Assembly (NCBI GenBank): GCA_958295825.1
Contig: OY282375.1
Location: forward strand, 4,015,489 to 4,079,488
Reading direction: 5' to 3'
DNA length: 64,000 bases
Origin: an uncultured Candidatus Entotheonella sp.
Lineage (GTDB): Bacteria > Tectomicrobia > Entotheonellia > Entotheonellales > Entotheonellaceae
Shown here: in pieces, positions 54,354-64,000 of the stretch
How positions within the stretch are numbered: the stretch's first letter is position 1
How the letters are laid out: every line of letters begins with the position of its first letter
Notes under the pieces: generated by a model
The model's input: only the letters and a program-made list of their open reading frames with translations
Told to the model about the DNA's origin: nothing
Databases searched by the model: none
Program-made: the position numbers and the translations under genes

Positions 54354-54394
54354 ACAGGCAGCTCCGATTCAGCATCGGAAAAGGGGATGCCTGT
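54354..54394. other. Two-tier hairpin upstream of the fab-region promoter
   Basis: ACAGGCA (54354-54360) pairs with TGCCTGT (54388-54394); inside, CCGAT (54364-54368) pairs with ATCGG (54374-54378). It lies in the 330-base gap between pepA and yceD, 39 bases before the -35. It may be an operator-like or structured element; no T tract. Besides this and the promoter the gap holds nothing I can support. Confidence 0.3.
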
Positions 54395-54432
54395 CCTTGT
54401 AACTACCTAATTTTTTGTGGGTTAACGCTTCC

Positions 54433-54462
54433 TTGACAAAGGTTTTGGGGCGTCGCTATAAT
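54433..54462 (+). promoter_or_regulatory. Consensus sigma70 promoter for the yceD-rpmF-plsX-fab run
   Basis: TTGACA (54433-54438) and TATAAT (54457-54462), both perfect, 18 bases apart. Initiation near 54470 leaves a leader of about 75 bases before the GTG start of yceD. This is the strongest promoter by sequence in the window. Confidence 0.85.
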
Positions 54463-54544
54463 GGGCGCTACTGACTCAACAGCCCGCACTTCTTCTTATC
54501 CTGGTTGATATACAATAAATTGTAGATCTGAAAGGGCAGAGCCC

Positions 54545-55114
54545 GTGGTGCTGTCACAACAGGGCAGTGTTGCCGCTTTGGCGGTGGATATTCTTCGTAT
54601 TCCGGATGAAGGGTTGCCGCTGGACGTGAAGGTTGGTGCGGAGGAATTGCGTTTGCCACAGGCGGCGGAGGTTACCTTCCCGATTCTGGTGCGCATTCTC
54701 GGGCGCTTGGCTCGGGTTGCCGAACAGGTTTATTTTCAGGGCGTGATCTCCGGTACGATGAGCACGCCGTGTAGCCGTTGCGTAGAGTCGGCGGCGCACG
54801 ATTTTGAGGTTGAGACGCAGGTTATGTTCCTTCCGCCGAGCGCCGCCGACGCCCATGAAGACGCCGAGGCGGTAGGTCTGGAAGACGAACCCGACATCTA
54901 CGTGCATGACGGGACGAAGCTTGATTTGGCGCCCTCGGTCTACGATCAGATTGTCCTCGCCTTTCCCGTTCAGCCTTTGTGTCGTCCTGATTGTGCAGGG
55001 CTCTGCCATATCTGTGGCGGTAATCTCAATGAAGCCTCGTGTGCGTGCCGCGCTGAGAGCGGCGATCCGAGGTTTGCCCTGCTGAAAAACCTTTCATTTT
55101 CCGAACCATCATAA
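54545..55114 (+). CDS. yceD: YceD (DUF177) family protein
   Basis: 189 aa, upstream of rpmF as in most bacteria, where YceD-type proteins are linked to 23S rRNA accumulation. GTMSTPCSRCVESAAHDFEV and the C-terminal VQPLCRPDCAGLCHICG form the usual Cys pairs (C-x2-C and C-x3-C-x3-C-x2-C), probably binding zinc. Start is GTG 54545; ribosome site is the AAAGGGCAGAG region upstream. Confidence 0.88.
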   Translation: MVLSQQGSVAALAVDILRIPDEGLPLDVKVGAEELRLPQAAEVTFPILVRILGRLARVAEQVYFQGVISGTMSTPCSRCVESAAHDFEVETQVMFLPPSAADAHEDAEAVGLEDEPDIYVHDGTKLDLAPSVYDQIVLAFPVQPLCRPDCAGLCHICGGNLNEASCACRAESGDPRFALLKNLSFSEPS

Positions 55115-55147
55115 CAAAGCATTACTCCGTCTGAAGGATGTATCCCA

Positions 55148-55324
55148 ATGGGTGTGCCAAAACGCAAGACATCAAGATCGCGTCGTGACAAGCGACGCAA
55201 TCATCAACGCCTGCACGTGCCGAGCCTGAGCACCTGTCCTCAATGCGGTGCGGCGCAACTTCCCCATCGCATTTGCCCAAGTTGCGGGTTCTATAAGGAA
55301 CGCGAGATCATTGCCGCGCAATAG
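55148..55324 (+). CDS. rpmF: 50S ribosomal protein L32
   Basis: 58 aa: MGVPKRKTSRSRRDKRRN, then RLHVPSLSTCPQCG and PHRICPSCGFYKEREI. The C-x2-C ... C-x2-C zinc motif marks the zinc-binding (C+) form of L32. GAAGGATG lies upstream of ATG 55148. Between yceD and plsX, the standard order. Confidence 0.97.
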   Translation: MGVPKRKTSRSRRDKRRNHQRLHVPSLSTCPQCGAAQLPHRICPSCGFYKEREIIAAQ

Positions 55325-55394
55325 GACCCTGGCTGCGGGGAAGGCGAGCGGGTTCAAGTTCTCGGCGGCCTGCCCTCGCAAGGTGTCATGATCA

Positions 55395-56495
55395 ATGAAA
55401 ATCGCGGTCGACGGCATGGGTGGAGACTTCGCCCCTCAGGCGATAGTCGAGGGCGCTGTTCTTGCCGCGAAACAGCACAACGCCAACATTACCCTGGTGG
55501 GCGACGAGGGGCAGTTGGAGCGCGAATTGGACCGCTTACAGGCGCACGCGTTGTCCATCACCATCTGCCATGCCTCGGAAGTCGTACACATGGACGAGGC
55601 GCCGGCCATGGCGCTGCGCAAAAAGCGGTTTTCCTCTATCCGCGTGGCCATGGAGTTGGCACGAAGCGGAGAGGCGCAGGCGGTTGTCAGCGCCGGCAAC
55701 ACTGGTGCCGCTCTAGGCGCGGCGACGATGATCCTGCGGCCTCTGCGTGGCATCGACCGTCCAGCCATTGCGACGCTGTTGCCCACTCAAAAGGGCGCCT
55801 CGATCCTTCTCGACGTTGGCGCCAACGTGGATTGCAAGTCAACCCAGCTTTTCCAGTTCGGGATCATGGGGGACGTTTTTGCCAAATACATTCTAGATAA
55901 GCCATACCCTGCCGTCGGCCTGTTGGCGATCGGCGAGGAGGATACCAAGGGCAATGACGTAACCCGAGAAGCTTTTCTCATGCTCAAGCAAAGTGACCTC
56001 AATTTCATCGGCAACATTGAGGGCAAACCTTTTTTCCACGGTGTCGCTGACGTGGTGGTGTGCGACGGGTTCATCGGCAACGTGGCGCTGAAGATGTGTG
56101 AGGGGGTTGCCGAGATGTACGGGCAGGCCCTCAAGACAGCCCTGACACGAACGCCGTGGCGGCGTTTGGCGGCGACGCTGTTGCGTCCCGCCTTGCAGGA
56201 CATTCGCCGCCGGGTGGATGCTTCCGAATATGGCGGCGCGCCGCTTCTTGGCGTCAACGGCACGTGTATCATCGGTCACGGCAACTCGACCCCCAAGGCC
56301 GTCAAGAACGCCATCCACATGGCGCAGCGCTTCCTCGAAGAACGGGTCACGGAGCGCATCCAGGAAGAGGTCGAACGCAACAGCGACATTCAGGATGCCA
56401 GCGGCGCCCGCGGCCGCAACATATGGCGCCACATTCGCAGCACCATGTCATTCCGCGGCGAGCGCGAGGACGAGGAGGTCACGTCCGAACCTTAG
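55395..56495 (+). CDS. plsX: Phosphate acyltransferase PlsX
   Basis: Makes acyl-phosphate from acyl-ACP for phospholipid synthesis, 366 aa. MKIAVDGMGGDFAPQAIVEG, SAGNTGAALGAATMILRP, LDVGANVDCK and GNIEGKPFFHGVADVVVCDGFIGNVALK regions are diagnostic. ATG 55395 is used; an out-of-frame ATG at 55388 is ignored. A charged C-terminus of about 30 residues exceeds the usual end. First membrane-lipid gene of the run. Confidence 0.96.
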   Translation: MKIAVDGMGGDFAPQAIVEGAVLAAKQHNANITLVGDEGQLERELDRLQAHALSITICHASEVVHMDEAPAMALRKKRFSSIRVAMELARSGEAQAVVSAGNTGAALGAATMILRPLRGIDRPAIATLLPTQKGASILLDVGANVDCKSTQLFQFGIMGDVFAKYILDKPYPAVGLLAIGEEDTKGNDVTREAFLMLKQSDLNFIGNIEGKPFFHGVADVVVCDGFIGNVALKMCEGVAEMYGQALKTALTRTPWRRLAATLLRPALQDIRRRVDASEYGGAPLLGVNGTCIIGHGNSTPKAVKNAIHMAQRFLEERVTERIQEEVERNSDIQDASGARGRNIWRHIRSTMSFRGEREDEEVTSEP

Positions 56496-56544
56496 CCGCC
56501 TTGCGCTGTTTTTTCTCTAAGTTGTACAAGAGGGTCACGCTATT

Positions 56545-57456
56545 ATGGCCAAGTGCATCATCTGCGTTTTCCCGGGTCAAGGTTCACAATTCGTCGGCAT
56601 GGGCAAGGATCTCTGTGAGGCCGATGCCGATGTGCGGTGCCTGTACGAGGAGGCCAACGAGGTTTTGGGCTACGATCTGCAGCGCTTGTGCTTTGAGGGG
56701 CCGGAAGATGAGTTGCGGCTGACGCAGAACACCCAACCCGCCATTCTGGTGCATAGCGTGGCGACGTGGATGCAAGCGGTAAAGGGGGGGCTGAAACCCA
56801 CATTGCTGGCCGGGCACAGCCTGGGCGAATACTCGGCGCTGGTGGCGGCCGGTGTGCTGACGTTTGCCGATGCGGTGCGTACGGTGCACAAGCGGGGTCT
56901 GTTCATGCAGGAAGCGGTGCCGCCGGGTGCCGGGAGCATGGCGGCCCTCCTCGGTGTGTCACGGCAGGACGTGGACGCGCTGTGCGCCGAGTTCGGTAGC
57001 GATGGCGTTCTGCAGGCGGCGAATTACAACGGTCCGGGTCAGACCGTCATTGCCGGCGAGACGATCTGCGTCAAAGCGGCCACGACTGCTGTGAAGTCGC
57101 GGCGCTTGGGCCGCGCGATTCCACTGAAGGTGAGTGCGCCGTTTCACTGCCGCATGCTGGCGCCGGCCGCCGAGCGCCTGGCTGACGTTCTGGCGCCTGT
57201 GGCCTGCGGGGAATTTGAATATCCCGTTATATCCAACGTCACGGCGGCTCCGCATCCGTCTCCCGACGCCGTGAAGGGGCTTCTGATCAAGCAGGTCTGC
57301 GCGCCGGTACGTTGGGAAGAATCGATGCGTTATGCGGTCTCGCAGGACTGCGACGCGCTGCTCGAAGCGGGGCCGGGCAAAGTGCTCGGCGGCATGATGG
57401 GGCGTATCGCGCCGCAGGTTGAGGTGATGCCCGTGTCGGCAACGGTGGCTGGCTGA
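56545..57456 (+). CDS. fabD: Malonyl-CoA:ACP transacylase FabD
   Basis: Loads malonyl onto ACP, 303 aa. FPGQGSQFVGMG at the N-terminus, nucleophile Ser92 in AGHSLGEYSA, the second active-site His in VSAPFHCRML. ATG 56545 follows a weak site (CAAGAGGG). Between plsX and fabG. Confidence 0.97.
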   Translation: MAKCIICVFPGQGSQFVGMGKDLCEADADVRCLYEEANEVLGYDLQRLCFEGPEDELRLTQNTQPAILVHSVATWMQAVKGGLKPTLLAGHSLGEYSALVAAGVLTFADAVRTVHKRGLFMQEAVPPGAGSMAALLGVSRQDVDALCAEFGSDGVLQAANYNGPGQTVIAGETICVKAATTAVKSRRLGRAIPLKVSAPFHCRMLAPAAERLADVLAPVACGEFEYPVISNVTAAPHPSPDAVKGLLIKQVCAPVRWEESMRYAVSQDCDALLEAGPGKVLGGMMGRIAPQVEVMPVSATVAG

Positions 57457-57466
57457 GCGGAAATCT

Positions 57467-58213
57467 ATGACGGAATTGCAGGGTAAAGTAGCCGTTGTAA
57501 CAGGTGGCTCGCGCGGTATCGGACGCGGCATCGCGCTGGCCTTGGGCGGTGCCGGCGCACACGTCGCCATTACCTGCACGCAGCAGCATCAGGCGGCCGA
57601 GGAGGTGGCGGCGGCCCTGAAAGACATGGGCGGTGAAGGGCGTGTGTATCAGTTCGATATTGCTGACTTTGAGGCCACGTCGCGGGCTTTTGACCAGATC
57701 GGCAGCGATTTCGGTGGCCTCGACGTGTTGGTGAGCAATGCTGGTGTCACGCGCGATCAACTCCTGGTGCGCATGAAACCGGCGGAGTGGGATATCGTTC
57801 TGCAGATCAATCTGTCGGGGACGTTCAACTGCAATCGCGCCGCGGCACGAACCATGTTGCGTCAGCGCTCCGGGCGTATCATCAACATTACCTCGGTCGC
57901 CGGACTGACGGGCAATCCTGGCCAAACCAATTACGCGGCTTCCAAGGCCGGCATCGTAGGGTTCACCAAGGCATTGGCCAAGGAGCTGGCGCCGCGTAAC
58001 GTCACGGTCAACGCAGTGGCGCCGGGGTTCATTGATACCGACATGACGCAAGTGTTGCCTGACGCTCAACGGCAGGCGATGTTGCAGCAGATTCCAGCAG
58101 CACGCTTTGGTACCCCGGAAGACGTTGCGGCGTGCGTGCTCTTTCTTTCTTCCGAGGGTGCGCAGTATATTACCGGGGAGGTTATTCGGGTAAGTGGTGG
58201 CTTGGCCATCTGA
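57467..58213 (+). CDS. fabG: 3-oxoacyl-ACP reductase FabG
   Basis: NADPH-dependent reduction of beta-ketoacyl-ACP, 248 aa. VTGGSRGIGRG, NAGVTRDQLL, Ser143 in ITSVAGLTGN, and Tyr156/Lys160 in NYAASKAG. C-terminal end GEVIRVSGGLAI is typical. 10 bases after fabD. Confidence 0.97.
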   Translation: MTELQGKVAVVTGGSRGIGRGIALALGGAGAHVAITCTQQHQAAEEVAAALKDMGGEGRVYQFDIADFEATSRAFDQIGSDFGGLDVLVSNAGVTRDQLLVRMKPAEWDIVLQINLSGTFNCNRAAARTMLRQRSGRIINITSVAGLTGNPGQTNYAASKAGIVGFTKALAKELAPRNVTVNAVAPGFIDTDMTQVLPDAQRQAMLQQIPAARFGTPEDVAACVLFLSSEGAQYITGEVIRVSGGLAI

Positions 58214-58240
58214 TTCCATCCGTTATGGGGGAGAAAACGT

Positions 58241-58486
58241 ATGAGCGTTGAGACAAAGGTGCAAGGGATTGTCGCCGACCGACTCGGTGTGGATGAAAAA
58301 GAAGTCACCGAGTCGGCGTCATTCATCGATGATTTGGGGGCCGATTCGCTGGACACCGTCGAATTGGTCATGGCCTTTGAGGACGAGTTCGGCATCGAGA
58401 TATCGGACGAGGACGCCGAAGAAATTACCACCGTGGCTGACGCCATCCGGTACATCACCGAGAAGGCCTCCGAAAAGACGTCCTGA
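58241..58486 (+). CDS. acpP: Acyl carrier protein
   Basis: 81-aa acidic carrier; phosphopantetheine is attached to Ser36 in [24 protein letters not shown] lies 8 bases before ATG 58241. Between fabG and fabF. Confidence 0.98.
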   Translation: MSVETKVQGIVADRLGVDEKEVTESASFIDDLGADSLDTVELVMAFEDEFGIEISDEDAEEITTVADAIRYITEKASEKTS

Positions 58487-58557
58487 ATGTGGTGCAAGCT
58501 GTCAGCCGGGTCGCCGTCGGAGCGAGCGTCGGAGGCTGACGTAAGGACGGCCTCAGC

Positions 58558-59835
58558 ATGGCGAACAGCAACGAACACAACAGGGCGTTGAGGCGCGTGG
58601 TCATCACGGGCTTGGGAGCCGTGACCCCCCTTGGCACGGATGTCCCGACCTCCTGGCAAGCCGCGTTGCGTGGCGACAATGGTATTGACGGGATCCAATG
58701 TTTTGATGCCAGCGCGTTCCCGTGCCGGATTGCCGGTGAGGTGAAAGAAGATTTCCAGCCGCTCGATTACATCGACAAAAAAGAAGTGAAGCGTATGGAC
58801 CGCTTCGTGCAGTTTGCCTTAGCCAGCGCGGACATGGCGGTGGCCGATGCCGAAATGCGCTTTACGCCCGACGAATCACAGCGCTACGGGTGCCTGCTGG
58901 GCGTGGGGCTCGGTGGCATGGCGACTTTCGAACGCAACCATGAAAGTCTGTTGCGGATGGGTCCGCAGCGCGTTTCTCCCTTCTTCGTCCCCATGCTGAT
59001 CGGCAACATGGCGGCAGGGCACGTCTGCATGCGCTATGGACTGCGGGGTCCGAATTCGTGCGTGTCCACGGCGTGCGCGGCCGGCACGCACGCCCTTGGC
59101 GATTCCTTCAAAATCATCCAACGCGGCGACGCGGACGTGATGCTGAGCGGGGGTTGCGAGTCCGTTGTCACACCGCTAGGGGTTGGCGGTTTCTGCGCCA
59201 TGCGCGCCCTTTCTACCCGTAACGACGAGCCCGATCGTGCCAGCCGTCCTTTTGACGAGCAGCGGGATGGCTTCGTGTTGGGCGAAGGTGCCGGTATCCT
59301 GGTGCTGGAAGAACTGGAGCGGGCGCGACAGCGAGGGGCGGCGATTTATGCCGAAGTCGTGGGCTACGGAATGAGCGCCGATGCCTACCACATGACGCAG
59401 CCCGACCCCGAAGCCAAGGGAGTCGCCATCTGCATGCAGCGGGCGCTCGACGACGCTGGGCTGGAACTGGACGATGTGGCCTATATCAACGCGCACGGTA
59501 CCTCGACGCCATACAACGATAAGTATGAGACGCTGGCGATCAAGAAGGTCTTCGGCGACCACGCCCATCGTCTTGCCGTTAGTTCTACGAAATCGATGAC
59601 GGGCCATTTGCTGGGCGCCGCCGGCGGCGTGGAAGGGGTTTTTACCGCACTTGCCGTGCGCTACGGCGTGGTACCGCCCACCCGGAACTGGGAGCATCCG
59701 GACGCGGATTGTGACCTCGACTACGTTCCGAACGAGGCGCGGACGATGCCCGTGAGTGTGGCCATGTCCAACTCCCTGGGCTTTGGCGGAACGAATGCGT
59801 GCGTGGTCTTCAAGCAATATGCGGAGCCGGTGTGA
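58558..59835 (+). CDS. fabF: 3-oxoacyl-ACP synthase II FabF
   Basis: Elongating condensing enzyme, 425 aa. Catalytic Cys173 in VSTACAAGTHALG, His residues in NAHGTSTPYND and KSMTGHLLGAAGG. A 10-residue N-terminal extension (ANSNEHNRAL) precedes RRVVITGLGAVTPLG. Its TGA overlaps the GTG start of rnc. Confidence 0.97.
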   Translation: MANSNEHNRALRRVVITGLGAVTPLGTDVPTSWQAALRGDNGIDGIQCFDASAFPCRIAGEVKEDFQPLDYIDKKEVKRMDRFVQFALASADMAVADAEMRFTPDESQRYGCLLGVGLGGMATFERNHESLLRMGPQRVSPFFVPMLIGNMAAGHVCMRYGLRGPNSCVSTACAAGTHALGDSFKIIQRGDADVMLSGGCESVVTPLGVGGFCAMRALSTRNDEPDRASRPFDEQRDGFVLGEGAGILVLEELERARQRGAAIYAEVVGYGMSADAYHMTQPDPEAKGVAICMQRALDDAGLELDDVAYINAHGTSTPYNDKYETLAIKKVFGDHAHRLAVSSTKSMTGHLLGAAGGVEGVFTALAVRYGVVPPTRNWEHPDADCDLDYVPNEARTMPVSVAMSNSLGFGGTNACVVFKQYAEPV

Positions 59836-60548
59836 TTGCCCCCGAACGTGCGGAACGTCTGGCCCTGTTTCAACGGCGCTTGGGATATTGCTTTACGATT
59901 TCTCAGCGGCTCGACCGCGCGCTGACGCATCGTTCGTACACCGCCGAAGCGGCCGACGAGGGCACCGGGGATTACGAGACCCTGGAGTTTCTGGGTGACG
60001 CTGTCCTGGGTCTGATTCTGGGAACCTACCTGTATGAACGCTATCCTTGCTGCAATGAGGGCCAGTTGTCGCAAATGCGCTCGCGTCTGGTGAGTGAGAC
60101 CAGCCTGGCCGGCTTGGCGCGTCAGATCGATCTGGGGGACTTTCTGCTGCTCGGACGGGGCGAAGAAAGGTCAGGTGGACGCCAAAAGGATTCTTTGCTG
60201 GCTGCCGCGTTTGAGGCTGTGCTCGCTGCCTTGTATCTCGACGCCGGCTTGCAGCGCGCTGAAGAGGTTTTCCTAGGCTGCTTTGCCGAAGCCATCAAGC
60301 GGCGCTTGGCCTCGCCGCAGGGCAAGGATTACAAAGGGCTCCTCCAGCAAAAGGCGCTCGGAGCTTTCGGCTGCGTGCCGACCTATCAGACCGTCCGTGA
60401 AGAAGGCCCTCCACACCAAAAGACGTTTCACATACGGCTGAGCCTGGCACCCGAGTATGACTGCATCGGGGTAGGCCCGAGTAAAAAAGCCGCTGGGCAA
60501 CACGCTGCTCAGCAGCTTCTCAGACTGCTGTGCCAACATGGCGCCTGA
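59832..60548 (+). CDS. rnc: Ribonuclease III
   Basis: Double-stranded RNA endonuclease for rRNA and mRNA processing, 238 aa. RNase III signature ETLEFLGDAVLGL with the downstream catalytic Asp/Glu (QKDSLLAAAFEAVLAALYLD), then a dsRBD ending GPSKKAAGQHAAQQLL. GTG 59832 overlaps the fabF stop (GTGA) with CGGAG upstream; the ORF start at 59799 lies inside fabF. Confidence 0.96.
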   Translation: MIAPERAERLALFQRRLGYCFTISQRLDRALTHRSYTAEAADEGTGDYETLEFLGDAVLGLILGTYLYERYPCCNEGQLSQMRSRLVSETSLAGLARQIDLGDFLLLGRGEERSGGRQKDSLLAAAFEAVLAALYLDAGLQRAEEVFLGCFAEAIKRRLASPQGKDYKGLLQQKALGAFGCVPTYQTVREEGPPHQKTFHIRLSLAPEYDCIGVGPSKKAAGQHAAQQLLRLLCQHGA

Positions 60549-60633
60549 CTCTGCCCCCCTTGTTTCCTGAAACATGCGCTGCCGCAAAATGGACAGCGGC
60601 GGTTTGCATCAACAAAGACGCGCTGAGTGGAGA

Positions 60634-61569
60634 ATGAGTGTGGTGGCGGGAAGCGGTTTTTTTCAGCGTCTGCGCAGCGGGTTGCAGAAGACTCGGCAGA
60701 GCCTTGTGGGGAGTCTCGAAGCCGTTTTCAGCCGCAAGCGTCTGGACATCGACACCCTTGAGAAATTGGAAGAGGCCCTGATTCTCGCCGATCTCGGGAC
60801 GCGTACTGTCGACAGAGTCCTGCAAGAAGTCAACGCTCGCGTGAAGCACAAGACGATCGAGGCGGGGGATGGCCTTCGGGACGGGGTGATCGACATTTTG
60901 CGCGACATCATGACCGAGGCGATGCCGGCGGCGGAGACAATCGGCCAGCCGCAGCCGTGGGTACTGATGATGGTGGGGGTGAATGGGGTCGGCAAAACCA
61001 CCACCCTGGGTAAGCTCGCGCATCATTTTCACCAGCAAGGCGGCAAGTCGCTGCTGGTAGCGGCTGATACCTTCCGTGCCGCGGCGATTGAGCAGGCGGC
61101 GATCTGGGGCGAGCGCGCCGGTGTCGATGTCATCAAGGGTCAGCCGGGCGGCGACGCCGCGGCCGTTGCCTTTGACGCGGTTCAGGCCGCCTGCGCCCGG
61201 CATGCGGACCGGGTGCTGATCGACACTGCGGGGCGCCTGCACACCAAGGCGCCGTTGATGGAAGAGTTGAAGAAGATGCAGCGTGTGCTCGGGCGTGCTC
61301 TGCCCGATGCGCCGCATGACATCTGGCTGGTTCTGGATGCCACCACCGGGCAAAACGGCATCGCCCAGGTGCGGCAGTTTCACGAGAGTCTTGGGCTTAC
61401 CGGCTTGGTCCTGACCAAGCTGGACGGCACCTCGAAGGGAGGCATTGTCATCAACGTCGCTCAGGAATTTCAGTTGCCGATCCGTTACATCGGTGTCGGT
61501 GAGGGAGTGGACGATTTACGGCCGTTCGACGTCGCCGAATTTACGGCGGCCCTTTTTGACAAGGCATAG
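60634..61569 (+). CDS. ftsY: Signal recognition particle receptor FtsY
   Basis: SRP-docking GTPase for cotranslational membrane insertion, 311 aa. N domain (LEKLEEALILADLGTRTVD), G1 GVNGVGKTTTLGKLA, ADTFRAAAIEQ, DTAGRLHTK, TKLDGTSKGG and the C-terminal GVGEGVDDLRPFD. The acidic A domain of E. coli FtsY is absent (short form). ATG 60634 has GGAG too close; GTG 60640, 8 bases after the same site, is a credible alternative. Confidence 0.96.
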   Translation: MSVVAGSGFFQRLRSGLQKTRQSLVGSLEAVFSRKRLDIDTLEKLEEALILADLGTRTVDRVLQEVNARVKHKTIEAGDGLRDGVIDILRDIMTEAMPAAETIGQPQPWVLMMVGVNGVGKTTTLGKLAHHFHQQGGKSLLVAADTFRAAAIEQAAIWGERAGVDVIKGQPGGDAAAVAFDAVQAACARHADRVLIDTAGRLHTKAPLMEELKKMQRVLGRALPDAPHDIWLVLDATTGQNGIAQVRQFHESLGLTGLVLTKLDGTSKGGIVINVAQEFQLPIRYIGVGEGVDDLRPFDVAEFTAALFDKA

Positions 61570-61589
61570 ATGGAAGAAGGATAGGAACC

Positions 61590-62706
<1,117 letters not shown>

Positions 62707-62711
62707 TCCTC

Positions 62712-63989
62712 ATGTACGAATTCTTCGTCAGTTTACGATATCTCAAATCGCGCCGCCGTCAGGGATTCATCTCGCTGATTACCTTGATCTCGGTGGGCGG
62801 GGTGGCGGTTGGCGTCATGGTGCTGATCGTTGTCTTGTCGGTGATGAGCGGATTTGAGACGACCCTCAAGGAGAAGCTCCTCGGCATCAATGCGCATCTG
62901 TGGGTTCTGCCGCAGCGTACGGGCCAGCTTCAAGGGTACCGGGAGCTGGCGAGCCGGATCGAGGCCATACCCCGCGTAACACACGCGACGCCGTTCACCG
63001 CTCACGAGGTGATGCTCATGGCCGGCGGGCGTGTTGCCGGGACGATCGTGCGGGGCATCGACCCCGATGAGAGGAGCCAGACGGGGGATTTTGCCCGGCT
63101 GTTTGAGGACCGGGACTTGACGGCATTGCTCAACCCTCCGGGAGGCGCTGACAACGGCGTGCCGCAATCGGCGCGCCGCGGCATCGTGCTGGGCACGGAG
63201 TTGGCGCGTACCCTGCGCGTCGCCGCCGGAGAGCAGATCATTCTCAACTCGCCGCTGGGAATTCTTCAGCCGGCGGGCATCTTGCCCAACATGCGCGGCT
63301 TCACAGTTACCGGGACGTTTGAGACCGGCATGTACGAATACGACGCCAAGCTCGCCCTGATTTCCCTGGACGAGGCGCAGGAGCTTTTCGATCTCGGAGA
63401 AGTCGTGCACGGCATCGAGGTTCGAGTGGACGACATCTACCGCGTGCGCGACGTGGCGGAGGCGACCGAGGCGCTGCTCGGGTCAGGTGTTTGGACGCGC
63501 GACTGGATGCAGATGAACCGAACGCTTTTTTCGGCACTGCGGCAGGAGCGGGTGCTGATGTTCATCATTCTAGTGCTGATCATCCTGGTGGCCGCCTTCA
63601 ACATCATCAGCACGCTGATCATGATGGTGATGGAGAAGACCGGCGCCATTGCCATCCTGAAGGCCATGGGCGCAAGCAATCGGGGTATCTACCGCATCTT
63701 CCTGATCCAGGGTCTGGTGATCGGCCTAGTCGGAATGGTCATTGGGACGCTTGCCGGTTTGATTCTGGCCTGGAATCTGCCGGCTATCGCCACGGTGATC
63801 GAGGGCTGGCTGGGTATTCAGTTCTTCCCCCCGGACGTTTACGTCATTGATCAACTCCCGGTAGAGATCCGACCGCTGGATGTCGTTGCGATCGTGGTGA
63901 CCTCGGTCTGCGTGAGTTTTCTGGCGACCCTGTACCCGGCTTGGAATGCCTCCCGGCTTGATCCCGTGGTAGCTTTGAGATATGAATAG
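62712..63989 (+). CDS. lolC: Lipoprotein-releasing ABC transporter permease LolC/LolE
   Basis: Inner-membrane permease that extracts outer-membrane lipoproteins for LolA, 425 aa. LRYLKSRRRQGFISLITLIS then the first helix (GGVAVGVMVLIVVLSVMSGF), a periplasmic MacB-type domain (about 50-265), and three C-terminal FtsX helices (FIILVLIILVAAFNIISTLI; GLVIGLVGMVIGTLAGLIL; VVAIVVTSVCVSFLATLYP). 5 bases after prfB. Many genomes have a single LolC/E hybrid; the symbol is nominal. LolD is probably just past the right edge. Confidence 0.92.
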   Translation: MYEFFVSLRYLKSRRRQGFISLITLISVGGVAVGVMVLIVVLSVMSGFETTLKEKLLGINAHLWVLPQRTGQLQGYRELASRIEAIPRVTHATPFTAHEVMLMAGGRVAGTIVRGIDPDERSQTGDFARLFEDRDLTALLNPPGGADNGVPQSARRGIVLGTELARTLRVAAGEQIILNSPLGILQPAGILPNMRGFTVTGTFETGMYEYDAKLALISLDEAQELFDLGEVVHGIEVRVDDIYRVRDVAEATEALLGSGVWTRDWMQMNRTLFSALRQERVLMFIILVLIILVAAFNIISTLIMMVMEKTGAIAILKAMGASNRGIYRIFLIQGLVIGLVGMVIGTLAGLILAWNLPAIATVIEGWLGIQFFPPDVYVIDQLPVEIRPLDVVAIVVTSVCVSFLATLYPAWNASRLDPVVALRYE

Positions 63990-64000
63990 TTCGTGCTATG

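Overview
This window is a high-GC bacterial chromosome segment from a Gram-negative organism. Evidence for that: a lipoprotein-releasing (LolC/E-type) permease, a GatCAB amidotransferase, proteobacterial-type complex I subunits, a plsX-fabD-fabG-acpP-fabF-rnc-ftsY run, and an RF2 gene with a +1 programmed frameshift. The five tRNA genes do not encode CCA. The mix of class III CoA-transferases, luciferase-like (LLM) flavin oxidoreductases, a mandelate-racemase relative, a CocE-type hydrolase and a branched-chain amino-acid (Liv) transporter resembles soil or marine uncultured lineages near Proteobacteria (Tectomicrobia, Rokubacteria or delta-like). I cannot assign a taxon from the sequence alone.

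Layout. 0.2-15.6 kb is mostly minus strand and housekeeping: clpB, polA, gatB-gatA-gatC, a PcrA/UvrD helicase, a GlmU-like nucleotidyltransferase, a degenerate receiver-Fis regulator and ilvE; a plus-strand secreted flavin amine oxidase and tRNA-Ala(GGC) interrupt it. 15.7-23.5 kb holds tRNA-Lys and tRNA-Glu followed by metabolic singletons (DinB-like, alpha/beta hydrolase, CopC-like, enolase-superfamily, LLM, SDR, CocE). 23.5-25.35 kb is a decayed transposon: an IS1595-type transposase remnant and a broken DNA methyltransferase-nuclease gene lie between 19-bp inverted repeats. 25.5-30.9 kb is a complete Liv transporter operon (two permeases, two ATPases, a small membrane protein, a binding protein). 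31.1-34.6 kb is an unusual complex I Q-module cluster in the order nuoB-C-I-D. 34.65-36.64 kb is a graveyard: an IS4-type transposase remnant, a small intact ORF and a CoA-transferase pseudogene. 36.7-41.4 kb carries a TauD-like dioxygenase, a compact minus-strand promoter/mini-ORF/terminator unit, and a 2-oxoacid dehydrogenase E1alpha-E1beta-E2 operon. 41.4-48.1 kb has mutY, an Ldh2-type dehydrogenase, a second LLM protein, a tandem CoA-transferase and an orphan tRNA-Ile/tRNA-Ala pair. 48.3-52.6 kb has an RlmI-like methyltransferase, a DRG/TGS GTPase, an AcoX-like kinase and a selenoprotein gene. 52.6-64 kb has pepA and then the yceD-rpmF-plsX-fabD-fabG-acpP-fabF-rnc-ftsY-prfB-lolC/E run.

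The strongest unusual signal is the gene at 51638-52516. An in-frame TGA (52115-52117) sits exactly where related GrdB-family proteins have the first Cys of a Cys-Pro-x-Cys motif. It is followed at bacterial-SECIS spacing by a perfect 6-bp hairpin with a GUC loop, and the frame continues for 132 conserved codons to an intrinsic terminator. This reads as a selenocysteine protein that automatic annotation would split in two; it overlaps an AcoX/NAD-kinase-like gene by 19 bp. Other notable points are the methyltransferase-carrying transposon relic, the duplicated C-terminal motif of NuoB, the doubled E3-binding domain in the E2 protein, several enzymes lacking a textbook catalytic residue, and the mini-transcript at 37.65-37.84 kb.
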